DNA from: Saccharopolyspora erythraea
GTDB taxonomy: Bacteria > Actinomycetota > Actinomycetes > Mycobacteriales > Pseudonocardiaceae
Assembly: GCF_018141105.1 (NCBI RefSeq)
Contig: NZ_CP054839.1
Location: 6,823,411 to 6,887,410, forward strand
Reading direction: 5' to 3'
Length of the DNA: 64,000 nt
Shown here: positions 1 through 9,287 of the stretch, piece after piece
Layout: each line of letters starts with the position of its first letter
Position numbering within the stretch: the first letter of the stretch is position 1
The notes under the pieces: model-generated
Seen by the model: the letters and a program-made list of their open reading frames with translations, nothing else
What the model was told of the DNA's origin: nothing
The model's database searches: none
Translations under genes and position numbers: made by a program

Positions 1-350
1 ATGCCCTCGGGAACCGCGTAGACCCTGATCCCGTACGCGGGTTCCTCACCGAGAGGCCTGCGCCAAGCGCACCCGGGATAGTCGGTCTCGGTCAGCTCGT
101 CCGTCTCGGCGTTCGGCCTCGCGCCACCGACGCCGAGCGCCGTCTGCTGTTCAGGGGTGAGCAAGTCGCACAGATCAGCATCGGGCTTGCCCACGACCGC
201 GAGATCCTTCGACCGGGAGGACTCCGCAGACGTGCTTGTCGCCGGAGTCGGCGACTCTGGGCCGTTGACCGTGCAGCCACCGGCCACGAGTCCGATCGCG
301 GCCATGCCGACCAAGCCGTTGCGAATGCGTGCCGCCACCCGATATCCCAT
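1..350 (-). CDS. DUF3558-type lipoprotein (3' end outside window)
   Basis: The frame is open from an ATG at 350 to the window edge (116 codons). The N-terminus has basic residues (R4, R8, R10), a hydrophobic stretch and a lipobox-like VAGGC with Cys26, so it is probably an exported lipoprotein anchored on the outer face of the membrane. After a Ser/Thr/Pro-rich linker comes CDLLTPEQ, the kind of Cys-x-Leu-Leu start seen in the actinobacterial DUF3558 family, followed by YPGCAW with a second cysteine. The function of this family is unknown. The start overlaps the stop of the upstream WXG100-like gene as ATGA, so the two are translationally coupled and probably act together. Completeness cannot be judged because the C-terminus is missing. 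Confidence 0.8.
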   Translation of the reverse strand, partial: MGYRVAARIRNGLVGMAAIGLVAGGCTVNGPESPTPATSTSAESSRSKDLAVVGKPDADLCDLLTPEQQTALGVGGARPNAETDELTETDYPGCAWRRPLGEEPAYGIRVYAVPEG

Positions 351-715
351 CAGCCGTGGTCCTTGTTGATCTGGAACGAAGCAGCGATCTCTTCTTCGGT
401 GTACCCGTACTGCTTCGCGGCGTCTTCGATCTGCCTGCCCAGGTCAGCAACGTTCTGCACGTACTGACGCAGGCGGTTGAAGTGCGAGTCCGCATTCGTG
501 AGCAGGTTGGCGTTCCAGGTTGCCGCCGCCGCGCTGCTGATCTTGTCCTTGGCAGGACTGGAGATCGCGAGTTCTCCTCGCAACTTGTCGAGCTTGTCGT
601 ACGCGTCCTCGGCGGCCGCCAGGATGACCCGGCGGACCTCCAGGACGTTGTCCTTGTTCACCGTGATGGTCTGACCGGGGCCGTTGGGACCGGGCGGTGG
701 CGGCGGTGTTGTCAT
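350..715 (-). CDS. WXG100-like small helical protein
   Basis: This 121-residue acidic protein has a Pro/Gly-rich N-terminus, then two predicted long helices separated by a turn containing W67 (TWNAN, in place of the WXG motif). Near the C-terminus lies Y105-TEE-E109, matching the YxxxD/E signal used by type VII (ESX) secretion substrates. I read it as a WXG100/ESX-like protein, but no ESX secretion machinery lies in the window. An upstream alternative start would add only seven residues; the ATG giving MTTPPPP was preferred. It is coupled by ATGA overlap to the lipoprotein gene downstream. The family call rests on the helix-turn-helix pattern and tail signal, not on a strong sequence match. 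Confidence 0.65.
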   Translation of the reverse strand: MTTPPPPPGPNGPGQTITVNKDNVLEVRRVILAAAEDAYDKLDKLRGELAISSPAKDKISSAAAATWNANLLTNADSHFNRLRQYVQNVADLGRQIEDAAKQYGYTEEEIAASFQINKDHG

Positions 716-854
716 CGCGGGGAACCCCCAGTTCACGGCGTCTGATCACCCAGTGCGACGCAGACCCTAGCAGCGCCGGTTCCCGCTGGGCAGCAAGTCG
801 GGGAAACTTCACGCGAACCCCACGATGCTGAGAAGTGCGGGGCCGCGCGGGGCC

Positions 855-1535
855 TCAAACCTCGAAGCGGTAGCCCATGCCGGCCTCGGTGATCAGGTGC
901 CGGGGGCGGCTCGGGTCGGCTTCGAGCTTGCGGCGCAGTTGCGCGAGGTAGACGCGCAGGTAGTGGGTCTCGTTGGCGTACGCCGGGCCCCAGACGTCCT
1001 TGAGCAGCTGCTTCTGGCCGACCAGCCGCCCCTTGTTGCGCACCAGGACCTCCAGCATGCCCCACTCCGTCGGCGTCAGGTGGACCTCCGCGCCCTGGCG
1101 CAGCACCTTCTTCGCCGCCAGGTCCACGCTGAAGGTCGCGGTCTCGACCACCGGCTGGTCCTCCCGGTCCGTCGTGTTCGCGCGGCGGACGGCCGCGCGC
1201 AGCCGGGCGAGCAGTTCGTCCATGCCGAAGGGCTTGGTGACGTAGTCGTCGGCGCCCGCGTCCAGCGCGTGGACCTTGTCGGCCGAGTCGGTGCGCGCCG
1301 ACAGCACGATGATCGGCACCGTCGTCCAGCCGCGCAGCCCGGCGATGACCTCGCTGCCGTCCATGTCCGGCAGCCCGAGGTCGAGCACCACCGCGTCCGG
1401 TTTGCCGTCCCCGGCGGCGCGGAGCGCGGCCTTGCCGTCGACGGCGGTCAGCACCTCGTACCCGCGCGCGGTGAGGTTGATCCGCAGCGCGCGCAGGAGC
1501 TGCGGCTCGTCGTCGACCACCAGGACCCTCGTCAT
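855..1535 (-). CDS. kdpE: KdpE response regulator
   Basis: This 226-residue OmpR/PhoB-family response regulator would activate the high-affinity K+ uptake operon. The receiver domain (about 1-115) has the acidic pair D8/D9, the phospho-acceptor D52 in VVLDLGLPDMDG and K in VTKPF. The C-terminal winged helix (about 130-226) contains LTPTEWGML and a recognition-helix region rich in Arg. The ATG overlaps the kdpD stop as ATGA, so kdpD and kdpE are co-translated. Identity follows from family features and from its place directly behind kdpD. It is the last gene of the kdp locus; 139 bp of non-coding DNA separate it from the WXG100-like gene. Confidence 0.95.
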   Translation of the reverse strand: MTRVLVVDDEPQLLRALRINLTARGYEVLTAVDGKAALRAAGDGKPDAVVLDLGLPDMDGSEVIAGLRGWTTVPIIVLSARTDSADKVHALDAGADDYVTKPFGMDELLARLRAAVRRANTTDREDQPVVETATFSVDLAAKKVLRQGAEVHLTPTEWGMLEVLVRNKGRLVGQKQLLKDVWGPAYANETHYLRVYLAQLRRKLEADPSRPRHLITEAGMGYRFEV

Positions 1536-4216
1536 CGTCTCCCCTGTTCCTCCACGTCGGCCGGCGCCGCCACACCCGGCACCGCGCCACCGCCGTGAGC
1601 AACCGGGCCGCCACCGTCCGCGACGCCGTCAACCGAACCGACACCAACCGCGCCGTCGCCAACCGCGCCGACGCCACCGCCCGCGACCGGGCGGGCGGCG
1701 GGCAGCGACAGCACGACCGTCAGGCCACCGCCCGGGGTGTCCTCGGCCCGGATCGAGCCCTGCATGGCCTCCATGAACCCCTTCGCGACGCTGAGGCCGA
1801 GGCCCACGCCCGTCTCGCCCTGGTCCCCGCGGTCGCCCCGGTCGCCGAGGCGCTCGAAGGGCGCGAACACGGTCTCGGCGGCATCTTCGGGCAGCCCCGG
1901 CCCGTGGTCGACCACCCGCAGCTCCACCCACGACGCGTGTTCGCTCGCGCGCACGCTGACGCGGCCGCCGTCCGGGCGCCCGTACTTCAACGCGTTCTGC
2001 ACGACGTTGGCGACCACGCGCTCCAGCAGTCCGGCGTCGGCGAGCACGTCCGGCAGCGACTCGTCGGTGTCGATGTCGACGTGCTGCCAGCCGTCCAGCC
2101 CGGCCAGCGCGCGGAAGACGATCTCGTCGTAGCCGACCGGGTCGAGCCGGGGCACGATCGCCCCGGTGGCAAGCCGCGAGGAGTCCAGCAGGTTGTCCAC
2201 CAGCGCGGTCAGCCGGTCCGCCGACTCCTCCACCCCGGCCAGCAGCTCGGTGGTGTCCTCCTCCGAAAGCGTCAGGTCCGGTGCGCGCAGGCTGCTCACC
2301 GACGCCTTGATCGAGGCCAGCGGGGTCCGCAGGTCGTGGCCGACCGCCGACAGCAGGGCCGTGCGCAGCTCCGTCGCGTCGGCGCGGCGCTGCGCTTCCC
2401 GCGCCTCGGTGGCCATCCGCTGCTGGCGCAGCGCCACCAGCGCCTGCCCGGCCGCGCCTTCGAGCACCGTGCGGTCGGCGGCGGGCAGCGCCCGGTCGCC
2501 GGGGCCCTTCAGCACCAGGTGCACGTCCGGGTTCACCTCGATGTCCACATCGGACTTGCCCGGGCTGGTGCAGGGTTGCGGGCCGGTCGACGCGGCGACG
2601 TGCCAGTCGCCGTCCTGGCGCTCCAGCAGCGCCGCCGAGGTCAGCCCGAAGTTCTCCACCACCTTCTCCAGCAGGCGCGGCAGCGGATCGGGGTGGGTGA
2701 GCACGGTGCGGGCGTAGGAGGCCAGCAGGGCGGCCTCGGTGCGGGCGTGCGCGGCGCGCTCGGCCAGCCGGGCGGCGCGGTCGACCAGGATCGCCACCAG
2801 CAGCCCGACGAACAGCATCGCCAGCAGGGTCACCAGGTTCTGCGGCTCGGAGACCGTCAGCGAGTACAGCGGCGGGGTCAGGAAGAAGTTGAGCAGTCCG
2901 CCCGACAGCAGCGCCGCCGTGATCGCCGGCGCCATCCCGCCGACCAGGGCCACGACGACGGTGGCCAGGAAGTAGCCGACCACGTCGGCCGACAGCGCCA
3001 GCGCCCCGGAGGAGTAGGCGATCGCCGTGACCGCGCTGGGCAGCGCCAGCGCCAGCACCCAGCCCCACAGCTGGCGGGCCGACGACAGCGGGTTGCGCGC
3101 GATCTTCTTGAGCAGCCGCCGCCCGCCCGCCTCGGGGTGGGTGACCATGTGCACGTCGATCGAGCCGGACTTCTGCACGACCGCGGCTCCGATCCCCTCG
3201 TCGAGCAGCCGCGCCCACCGCGACCGGCGGGACGTGCCGACCACGAGCTGGGTGGCGTCGGCACCGCGGGCGAACTCCAGCAGGGCCTCGGGCACGTCGT
3301 CGCCGACGACGGTGTGGAAGCTGGCGCCGACGCCGTCGGCCAGGCGGCGGGCCCGGGCGAGGTTGCCCGGCGAGGCCCCGGCCAGGCCGTCGCCGCGCAG
3401 CACGTGCACGACCTGCAGCTCGGCGCCCGCGCGGGCGGCGATGCGGCGGGCGCGGCGGATGAGGGTCTCGCTCTCCGGGCCCCCGGTGATCGCCACCACG
3501 ACCCGCTCCCGGGCCTCCCAGGTGTCGGTGATCTTGCGCTCGGCCCGGTAGCGGCGCAGCGCCACGTCGACCTGGTCGGCCAGCCACAGCAGCGCCAGCT
3601 CGCGCAGCGCGGTGAGATTGCCGGTGCGGAAGTAGTTGCCGAGCGCGGCGTCGACCCGGTCGGCCGAGTAGACGTTGCCGTGGGCCATCCGCCTGCGCAG
3701 GGCCTCGGGGGTGATGTCGGCCAGCTCGATCTGCCCGGCGCGCCGCACCACCTCGTCGGGCACCGTCTCCTGCTGGCGGACGCCGGTGATGGCCTCGACG
3801 ACGTCGTTGAGGCTCTCCAGGTGCTGGACGTTGACCGTGGACAGCACGTTGATGCCCGCGTCCAGCAGCTCGTCGATGTCCTGCCAGCGCTTCTCGTTGC
3901 GGGAGCCGGGCGCGTTGGTGTGGGCGAGCTCGTCGACGACCGCGACCTCCGGGCGCCGCGCCAGCACCGCGTCGAGGTCCATCTCGGTGACCTCGACACC
4001 GCGGTGCGCGATGCGGCGGCGCGGCACGGCCTCCAGGCCGTCGAGCAGCGCGGCGGTCTTCTCCCGGGCGTGGGTCTCCACCAGGCCGACCACGACGTCG
4101 GTGCCGCGGGCGGCCCGGCGGTGCGCCTCGCCGAGCATCGCGTAGGTCTTGCCGACGCCCGGCGCGGCGCCGAGGTAGATCCGCAGCTCGCCACGTCTGG
4201 CGCTCTTGCCTGCCAC
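1532..4216 (-). CDS. kdpD: KdpD osmosensitive K+ sensor histidine kinase
   Basis: This 894-residue membrane kinase pairs with KdpE. In order it shows the KdpD N-terminal domain with the Walker A GAAPGVGKT (about 16-24), a universal-stress-like segment (about 250-370), four closely spaced membrane helices (about 400-500), a GAF-like region, HisKA with GHDLRTPLASI (His near 627) and an HATPase domain with NALKYG and GLGLS. A GTG start with GGAG upstream gives the family's usual N-terminus. The last 45 residues are a Gly/Val/Ala-rich tail encoded by a short imperfect repeat and are not expected in the family. A hairpin behind kdpC separates this gene from kdpFABC, so kdpDE probably has its own promoter in 4217-4363. 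Confidence 0.96.
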   Translation of the reverse strand: MAGKSARRGELRIYLGAAPGVGKTYAMLGEAHRRAARGTDVVVGLVETHAREKTAALLDGLEAVPRRRIAHRGVEVTEMDLDAVLARRPEVAVVDELAHTNAPGSRNEKRWQDIDELLDAGINVLSTVNVQHLESLNDVVEAITGVRQQETVPDEVVRRAGQIELADITPEALRRRMAHGNVYSADRVDAALGNYFRTGNLTALRELALLWLADQVDVALRRYRAERKITDTWEARERVVVAITGGPESETLIRRARRIAARAGAELQVVHVLRGDGLAGASPGNLARARRLADGVGASFHTVVGDDVPEALLEFARGADATQLVVGTSRRSRWARLLDEGIGAAVVQKSGSIDVHMVTHPEAGGRRLLKKIARNPLSSARQLWGWVLALALPSAVTAIAYSSGALALSADVVGYFLATVVVALVGGMAPAITAALLSGGLLNFFLTPPLYSLTVSEPQNLVTLLAMLFVGLLVAILVDRAARLAERAAHARTEAALLASYARTVLTHPDPLPRLLEKVVENFGLTSAALLERQDGDWHVAASTGPQPCTSPGKSDVDIEVNPDVHLVLKGPGDRALPAADRTVLEGAAGQALVALRQQRMATEAREAQRRADATELRTALLSAVGHDLRTPLASIKASVSSLRAPDLTLSEEDTTELLAGVEESADRLTALVDNLLDSSRLATGAIVPRLDPVGYDEIVFRALAGLDGWQHVDIDTDESLPDVLADAGLLERVVANVVQNALKYGRPDGGRVSVRASEHASWVELRVVDHGPGLPEDAAETVFAPFERLGDRGDRGDQGETGVGLGLSVAKGFMEAMQGSIRAEDTPGGGLTVVLSLPAARPVAGGGVGAVGDGAVGVGSVDGVADGGGPVAHGGGAVPGVAAPADVEEQGRR

Positions 4217-4363
4217 GCTCTCCAGTCTCCTACCCGAGAGTCGGTTCCATCACTGCCTAATAACATCCGACAGTAGTGCTCGTTGCCCTCCGATGATCGT
4301 GCGACCGGCCGCCTCACCGGCCATTTTCCACCTACGGGCCCAGGCGGAGGCGCCGAGCGCGGG

Positions 4364-4402
4364 CCCGCGGGGCGCCGTCCGGGGTACGCGGCGCCCCGCG
4401 GG
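4364..4402 (-). terminator. Hairpin terminator behind kdpC
   Basis: A perfect 14-bp GC stem (4364-4377 with 4389-4402) closes an 11-nt loop and begins only two bases after the kdpC stop codon. It lacks a T run, as is common for terminators in this GC range. It would separate kdpFABC from kdpDE. Confidence 0.7.
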
Positions 4403-4404
4403 GC

Positions 4405-5007
4405 TCATGAGGCGGCTTCGACCGCCAGGTTCAGCTCGGTCGCGTTGACCACCCGCTCCTCGACGACCCCGCCCGAGGTGTGCTCGGCGACCAGCCGTCG
4501 GACCTCGGCCTCCGGCAGGCCCGTGACGCGGGCGACCCGCGGGACCTGGAGGTCGGCGTAGGCGGGGCTGATGTGCGGGTCCACGCCGCTGGCCGACGCC
4601 GTCACCGCGTCGACCGGGACGCGCTCGGGCGCCACGCCCTCCCGCGCGGCGATCACCGCCCGCCGCTCGCCGACCGCGGCGAGCAGCTCCGGGTTGTCAC
4701 CCGCGAGGTTGGACCCGCCGGTGGCCGAGGGGTCGCCGGGGCCGGTCGCGGTCTGCGCCGACGCGGCGGGCCGCAGGTGGAAGTAGGGGTCGCGGGCCGG
4801 GTCGGCGGGCACGGGGTCGACGCCGATCAGCGACGAGCCCACGACCCGGCCGTCCACCACGACCTGCGAGCCCTCGGCGCCGGCCCGCAGACCGGGCAGC
4901 CGGGACACTCCCCACACCGCCAGCGGGTACAGGACGCCCAGGATCGCGGTCATCACCAGCAGCAGCCGCAGCCCCGCGAGTGACTGGCGCACCAGTGTGC
5001 TCTTCAT
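4405..5007 (-). CDS. kdpC: KdpC, K+-transporting ATPase subunit C
   Basis: This 200-residue single-span subunit helps assemble and activate the KdpFABC complex in the membrane. One hydrophobic helix (about 10-35, including VMTAILGVLYPLAVWG) is followed by a soluble domain with the conserved SLIG, YFHLRPA, SNLA and SASGVDPHISPAYA segments. ATG 5007 lies seven bases behind the kdpB stop, in the same transcription unit. Length and motif order match the family. The stop is followed at once by a strong hairpin. Confidence 0.96.
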   Translation of the reverse strand: MKSTLVRQSLAGLRLLLVMTAILGVLYPLAVWGVSRLPGLRAGAEGSQVVVDGRVVGSSLIGVDPVPADPARDPYFHLRPAASAQTATGPGDPSATGGSNLAGDNPELLAAVGERRAVIAAREGVAPERVPVDAVTASASGVDPHISPAYADLQVPRVARVTGLPEAEVRRLVAEHTSGGVVEERVVNATELNLAVEAAS

Positions 5008-5014
5008 CAGCTCC

Positions 5015-7090
5015 TCACCCGATTCCGGGAACGAAACGGACCAGCAGGTCGATCAGCCAGATGCCGGCGAACGGCGTGGCGATGCCGCCGAGCCCGTAGA
5101 CGAGCAGGTTGCGCCGCAGCAGCGACGCCGCGCTCATCGGCTGGTAGCGCACGCCGCGCAGTGCCAGGGGGATCAGCGCGACGATGATCAGCGCGTTGAA
5201 CACGACCGCGGACAGGATCGCCGAGGTGGGGGTGGCCAGGCGCATGATGTTGAGGGTGTCGAGCTGCGGGTAGATCGCCACGAACATCGCGGGCAGGATC
5301 GCGAAGTACTTGGCCAGGTCGTTGGCGATGCTGAAGGTGGTCAGGGCGCCGCGGGTGATCAGCATCTGCTTGCCGATCTCGACGATCTCGATCAGCTTGG
5401 TCGGGTCGGAGTCGAGGTCGACCATGTTGCCGGCTTCCTTGGCCGCGGCGGTGCCGGTGTTCATCGCGACACCGACGTCGGCCTGCGCGAGCGCCGGGGC
5501 ATCGTTGGTGCCGTCGCCGGTCATCGCGACCAGCCGGCCACCTTCCTGCTCGCGGCGGATCAGCTCCATCTTGTCCTCCGGCTTGGCCTCGGCCAGGAAG
5601 TCGTCCACGCCGGCTTCGGCGGCGATGGCCTTGGCGGTCAGCGGGTTGTCGCCGGTGACCATGACCGTGCGGATGCCCATCGCGCGCAGCTCGGCGAACC
5701 GCTCCTTCATGCCGGGCTTGACCACATCGGACAACCGGACGACGCCGAGCACCCTGGTCGTGCCACCGCTGCACTCGGCGACGACCAGCGGAGTGCCGCC
5801 CTGCTCGGAGATCTCGTCGACGACGGTGTCCACTTCGGAGGTCACCGAGCCGCTCGCCCAGCGGCGCACCGCGCTCGCCGCGCCCTTGCGGATCTGGCGA
5901 CCGCCGATGTCGATGCCGCTCATCCGCGTCTGCGCGGTGAAGGCCACCGCGTCGGCGGCCAGTTCCTCGGCCTGCGCCTCGCCGGGCAGCCCGAAGTTCT
6001 CCGCGCAGTAGGTGACGATGCTGACGCCTTCCGGTGTCTCGTCGGCCAGGCTGGAGAGCCGTGCGGCCGCGGCGAGCTCGCCCTTCGTCACCTCGCCGAC
6101 GGGGATCAGCTCGGTGGCTTGGCGGTTGCCGAAGGTGATGGTGCCGGTCTTGTCCAGCAGCAGGGTGTTGACGTCGCCCGCGGCCTCGACGGCGCGCCCG
6201 GACTTGGCCAGCACGTTGCGCTGCACCAGCCGGTCCATGCCGGCGATGCCGATGGCCGAGAGCAGCGCGCCGATCGTGGTCGGGATGAGGCAGACCAGCA
6301 GCGCGGTCAGCACCACCACCGACAGCAGGCCGCCGGAGTATCCGGCCATCGGCTGCAACGCCAGCACGGCGAGCACGAAGATGATCGTCAGCGTCGACAG
6401 CAGGATCGTCAGCGCGATCTCGTTGGGCGTCTTCTGCCGCTGCGCGCCCTCGACGAGCGCGATCATTCGGTCCACGAAGGTCTCGCCGGGTTTGGTCGTG
6501 ATCCGCACGACAATCCGGTCCGACAGCACGGTGGTGCCGGCGGTCACCGCCGAGCGGTCGCCGCCGGACTCCCGGATCACCGGGGCGGACTCGCCGGTGA
6601 TCGCCGACTCGTCCACGGTCGCGATGCCCTCGATGACGTCGCCGTCACCCGGGATCACCTGTCCCGCCTCGACCACGACCCGGTCCCCGACCCGCAGCTC
6701 GTTGCCTGGAACATCTTCCTCGGTGCCGTCCTCGGCCAGCCGCCGCGCGACCGCCTCGGTCTTGGTGCGCCGCAACGACTCCGCCTGCGCCCGGCCCCTG
6801 CCCTCGGCGACGGCCTCGGCGAGGTTGGCGAACAGCACCGTGAACCACAGCCACAGCGCGACGGCGATGCTGAACCCGTTCGGTTCCAGCAGCGTCAGCA
6901 CGGTCACCAGCGCCGAGCCGACCCAGACCACGAACATGACCGGGTTGGCGAGCTGGTGCCTGGGGTTGAGCTTGCGCAGTGCGTCGGGCATCGAGGTCAG
7001 CAGCTGCCTCGGGCTGAACGCCCCCGCCGTCAGCCTGCGGGCGGCCGGAACCTCCCGCCGCTGCGGGGGTTTCTCCAACGTGGTGGTCAT
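5015..7090 (-). CDS. kdpB: KdpB, P-type ATPase catalytic subunit
   Basis: This 691-residue P-type ATPase subunit hydrolyses ATP to power K+ uptake through KdpA. It has the phosphorylation motif [11 protein letters not shown] (Asp near 313), the TGES actuator loop (AITGESAP), the nucleotide-binding region with KGA, and the hinge [12 protein letters not shown]. Membrane helices lie near the N-terminus, around 220-280 and in the last 110 residues. The frame is open far upstream, but the MTTTLEKPP start at 7090 overlaps the kdpA stop as ATGA and gives the family length. Confidence 0.97.
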   Translation of the reverse strand: MTTTLEKPPQRREVPAARRLTAGAFSPRQLLTSMPDALRKLNPRHQLANPVMFVVWVGSALVTVLTLLEPNGFSIAVALWLWFTVLFANLAEAVAEGRGRAQAESLRRTKTEAVARRLAEDGTEEDVPGNELRVGDRVVVEAGQVIPGDGDVIEGIATVDESAITGESAPVIRESGGDRSAVTAGTTVLSDRIVVRITTKPGETFVDRMIALVEGAQRQKTPNEIALTILLSTLTIIFVLAVLALQPMAGYSGGLLSVVVLTALLVCLIPTTIGALLSAIGIAGMDRLVQRNVLAKSGRAVEAAGDVNTLLLDKTGTITFGNRQATELIPVGEVTKGELAAAARLSSLADETPEGVSIVTYCAENFGLPGEAQAEELAADAVAFTAQTRMSGIDIGGRQIRKGAASAVRRWASGSVTSEVDTVVDEISEQGGTPLVVAECSGGTTRVLGVVRLSDVVKPGMKERFAELRAMGIRTVMVTGDNPLTAKAIAAEAGVDDFLAEAKPEDKMELIRREQEGGRLVAMTGDGTNDAPALAQADVGVAMNTGTAAAKEAGNMVDLDSDPTKLIEIVEIGKQMLITRGALTTFSIANDLAKYFAILPAMFVAIYPQLDTLNIMRLATPTSAILSAVVFNALIIVALIPLALRGVRYQPMSAASLLRRNLLVYGLGGIATPFAGIWLIDLLVRFVPGIG

Positions 7091-8748
7091 GCGAGGGCCT
7101 CCGCGATCGGACCGAGGGCGAGCGCCGGCAGGAAGGTCAGCGCGGCGACGAGGACGACGGTGCCGCCGAGCAGTCCGGCGAACAGCGGACCGGTCGTGGG
7201 CAGGGTTCCGGCGGTCGCGGGCACCCTCTGCTGCCGCGCCAGCGCACCGGCCAGCGCGAGCACCGCCAGGATCGGCACGAAGCGGCCGACGAGCATCGCC
7301 ACGCCGAGCGTGCTCTGGAAGAAGTCGCTGGTCACCGTCAGACCGGCGAACGCGCTCCCGTTGTTGTTGCCCGTGGACGCGTAGGCGTAGAGCACTTCGG
7401 AAAGACCGTGCGCGCCGCTGTTGTTGAGGGCATCCAGCGTGCCCGGCAGCGCCAGCGCGGTGCCCGCGCCGAGCAGGACGACGGTGGGCATCGCCAGGAT
7501 CGAGACCGCGGCGGCGGTGATCTCCCGTCGGCCCAGCTTCTTGCCGAGGTACTCCGGGGTCCGGCCGACCATCAGCCCGGCCAGGAACACCGCGATCACC
7601 GCGAGCATCAGCATCCCGTAGAGACCGGCGCCGACACCGCCGGGCGCGACCTCGCCGAGCAGCATGTTCAGCAGCGGCACCGCACCGCCCAGACCGGTGA
7701 AGCTGTCGTGCATCGAGTTGACCGCACCGGTCGAGGTACCGGTGGTGACCACCGCGTACAGCGCGGAGAGGAAGATCCCGAAGCGGGCTTCCTTGCCCTC
7801 CATGGCTCCGCCCGCGGCGAGGGTCGCCGGACCGTTCGGGTGGGTCTCGGCCCACCAGGCGGCTCCGGTCATCAGCAGCAGGATCGAGACCATCACCGAC
7901 AGCAGGACGTAGCCCTGCCTGCGGTCGCCGGCCATGGTCCCGAAGGTGCGCGTCAGGCACAGCGGGATGACCAGGATCAGGAACAGCTGCAGGAAGTTCG
8001 ACCACCCGCCGGGGTTGGAGAACGGGTGCGCCGAGTTGGCGTTGAGGATCCCGCCGCCGTTGGTGCCGAGCTCCTTGATCGCCTCCTGGCTGGCGATGGG
8101 CGCGGTGGCGATGGTGTAGGTGTGTCCGTCCACACCGGTCACCTCGATGCCCGAGGCCAGCGACATCGCACCGCCCAGCGCGACCAGCACGACCGCGGCG
8201 ACCAGCGAGATGGGCAGCAGGATGCGCGTGACGCCGCGGGTGATGTCCACCCAGACGTTTCCGATGCGGTCGGTCGCGGTGCCGGTGAAGCCGCGCACCA
8301 GCGCGACCGCCACCGCCATGCCGACCGCCGCCGACACGAAGTTCTGCACGGTCAGCCCGGTCATCTGCACGGTGTGCCCGAGGACCGATTCGGGGACGTA
8401 GGACTGCCAGTTGGTGTTGGTCGCGAAGCTGACCGCGGTGTTGAACGCCGTCGCGGGCTCGACCGGGCCTCGGCCGAAGCTCAGCGGCAACAGGTGTTGC
8501 AGGCGTTGCAGGAGGTACAGCAACACGATCGAGACGAACGAGAAGCCGAGGACGCCCGCCGCGTAGGTGGTCCAGCGCTGCGGGGAGTCCCCGTCGATGC
8601 GCACCACCCGGTACAACGCGCGTTCGACGCGCCAGTGCTCGTCACTGGTGTAGACGCGGGCCATGTAGTCGCCGAACGGCCGGTGGACCGCGACGAGGGC
8701 CAGCACGAGGAGGCCGACCTGGACCAGGCCGACCGGAAGGGAACTCAT
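7087..8748 (-). CDS. kdpA: KdpA, K+-binding and translocating subunit
   Basis: This 553-residue polytopic protein is the channel-like subunit that selects and carries K+. The four pore-loop regions are visible as [39 protein letters not shown] and [10 protein letters not shown], all rich in the Gly/Asn/Thr pattern of the filter. About ten hydrophobic helices are spread along the chain. ATG 8748 overlaps the kdpF stop as ATGA; the 3' end overlaps kdpB in the same way, so expression of the three subunits is coupled. Confidence 0.97.
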   Translation of the reverse strand: MSSLPVGLVQVGLLVLALVAVHRPFGDYMARVYTSDEHWRVERALYRVVRIDGDSPQRWTTYAAGVLGFSFVSIVLLYLLQRLQHLLPLSFGRGPVEPATAFNTAVSFATNTNWQSYVPESVLGHTVQMTGLTVQNFVSAAVGMAVAVALVRGFTGTATDRIGNVWVDITRGVTRILLPISLVAAVVLVALGGAMSLASGIEVTGVDGHTYTIATAPIASQEAIKELGTNGGGILNANSAHPFSNPGGWSNFLQLFLILVIPLCLTRTFGTMAGDRRQGYVLLSVMVSILLLMTGAAWWAETHPNGPATLAAGGAMEGKEARFGIFLSALYAVVTTGTSTGAVNSMHDSFTGLGGAVPLLNMLLGEVAPGGVGAGLYGMLMLAVIAVFLAGLMVGRTPEYLGKKLGRREITAAAVSILAMPTVVLLGAGTALALPGTLDALNNSGAHGLSEVLYAYASTGNNNGSAFAGLTVTSDFFQSTLGVAMLVGRFVPILAVLALAGALARQQRVPATAGTLPTTGPLFAGLLGGTVVLVAALTFLPALALGPIAEALA

Positions 8749-8843
8749 CAGAACTTCTCCGGCCGGATCAGCGCGACGAACAGGTAACCGATCAACAGCA
8801 GTGCCAACACGCCACCCGCGGCGTTGGCAAGCACAGTGCTCAC
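8748..8843 (-). CDS. kdpF: KdpF small stabilising subunit
   Basis: This is a 31-residue single-span peptide read from a GTG. It has a central hydrophobic stretch (GGVLALLLIGYLFVALI) and ends in RPEKF, the conserved C-terminus of KdpF, which stabilises the KdpABC complex in the membrane. The stop overlaps the kdpA ATG as ATGA, and its own start overlaps the stop of a still smaller upstream ORF. It is below usual gene-calling length, but position, ending and coupling make it very likely real. Confidence 0.9.
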   Translation of the reverse strand: MSTVLANAAGGVLALLLIGYLFVALIRPEKF

Positions 8844-8923
8844 AACCGCTCCAAACCGCGCAACACGAGCGCGAGACCCAGGAAGACGCCGATCAGCAGA
8901 ACGACGTAGGCCAGATCAGCCAC
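8840..8923 (-). CDS. 27-residue membrane peptide at the head of the kdp operon
   Basis: GTG 8923 opens a 27-codon ORF encoding a single predicted membrane helix (LAYVVLLIGVFLGLALVL) followed by RGLERL. A GGGGG Shine-Dalgarno-like run lies upstream and its stop overlaps the kdpF GTG (GTGA), so it would be the first cistron of a chain of five coupled genes. I do not recognise a named family; by size and position it resembles small ORFs sometimes seen before kdpF in actinobacteria. A role as an extra Kdp-complex peptide or as a translational lead-in for kdpF is inference. Confidence 0.65.
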   Translation of the reverse strand: MADLAYVVLLIGVFLGLALVLRGLERL

Positions 8924-9287
8924 CGAGGTGCACCCCCAACTCGAACCACTCGGGTCGCCGTTCTCGACGACCGGAGTCGAGTGTTGGTCCGCGCCCAGCG
9001 ACCACCAAGGCGTATGACAGCTCCTTTATGCGGCCTCCCAGCGCCTTGATGACTTCCTTACGGGCCGGGGACTCAAGTCACAGCCGGGCCGGAAATGTCA
9101 CCCTTCTCCTCCTGCGCACGGTTTGTGAGTGGGTGACTTCACTCCGCTATCAGGTTTCGTCGATGCAACGATCTCGTTAACGTTGCTAAAGGAATGGGCA
9201 GGCCGGGCCGGACCGGCGCCGGTGCGCAACACTGACCGCCACGATCGGCCTCCGCCTGCGAGACGACCGACCCTGGAGGGAACCGAA
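8924..9287. promoter_or_regulatory. Divergent promoter region between the kdp operon and asnB
   Basis: This 364-bp stretch separates divergent genes and holds no convincing ORF. Two inverted repeats stand out: GTCACCC at 9097-9103 with GGGTGAC at 9131-9137, and GCAACG at 9165-9170 with CGTTGC at 9181-9186. The second lies about 100 bp before asnB. KdpE sites would be expected on the kdp side, but no specific box could be named. The asnB Shine-Dalgarno GGAGG is at 9275-9279. Confidence 0.5.

Noticed and set aside
1595-4276. 893-codon plus-strand ORF opposite kdpD
   Set aside because: Shadow of kdpD caused by third-position GC bias; no motifs.
5015-8005. A 996-residue KdpB with a long N-terminal extension
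   Set aside because: The extension is the antisense-free but out-of-frame overlap with kdpA; the ATG at 7090 overlapping the kdpA stop gives the true family length.
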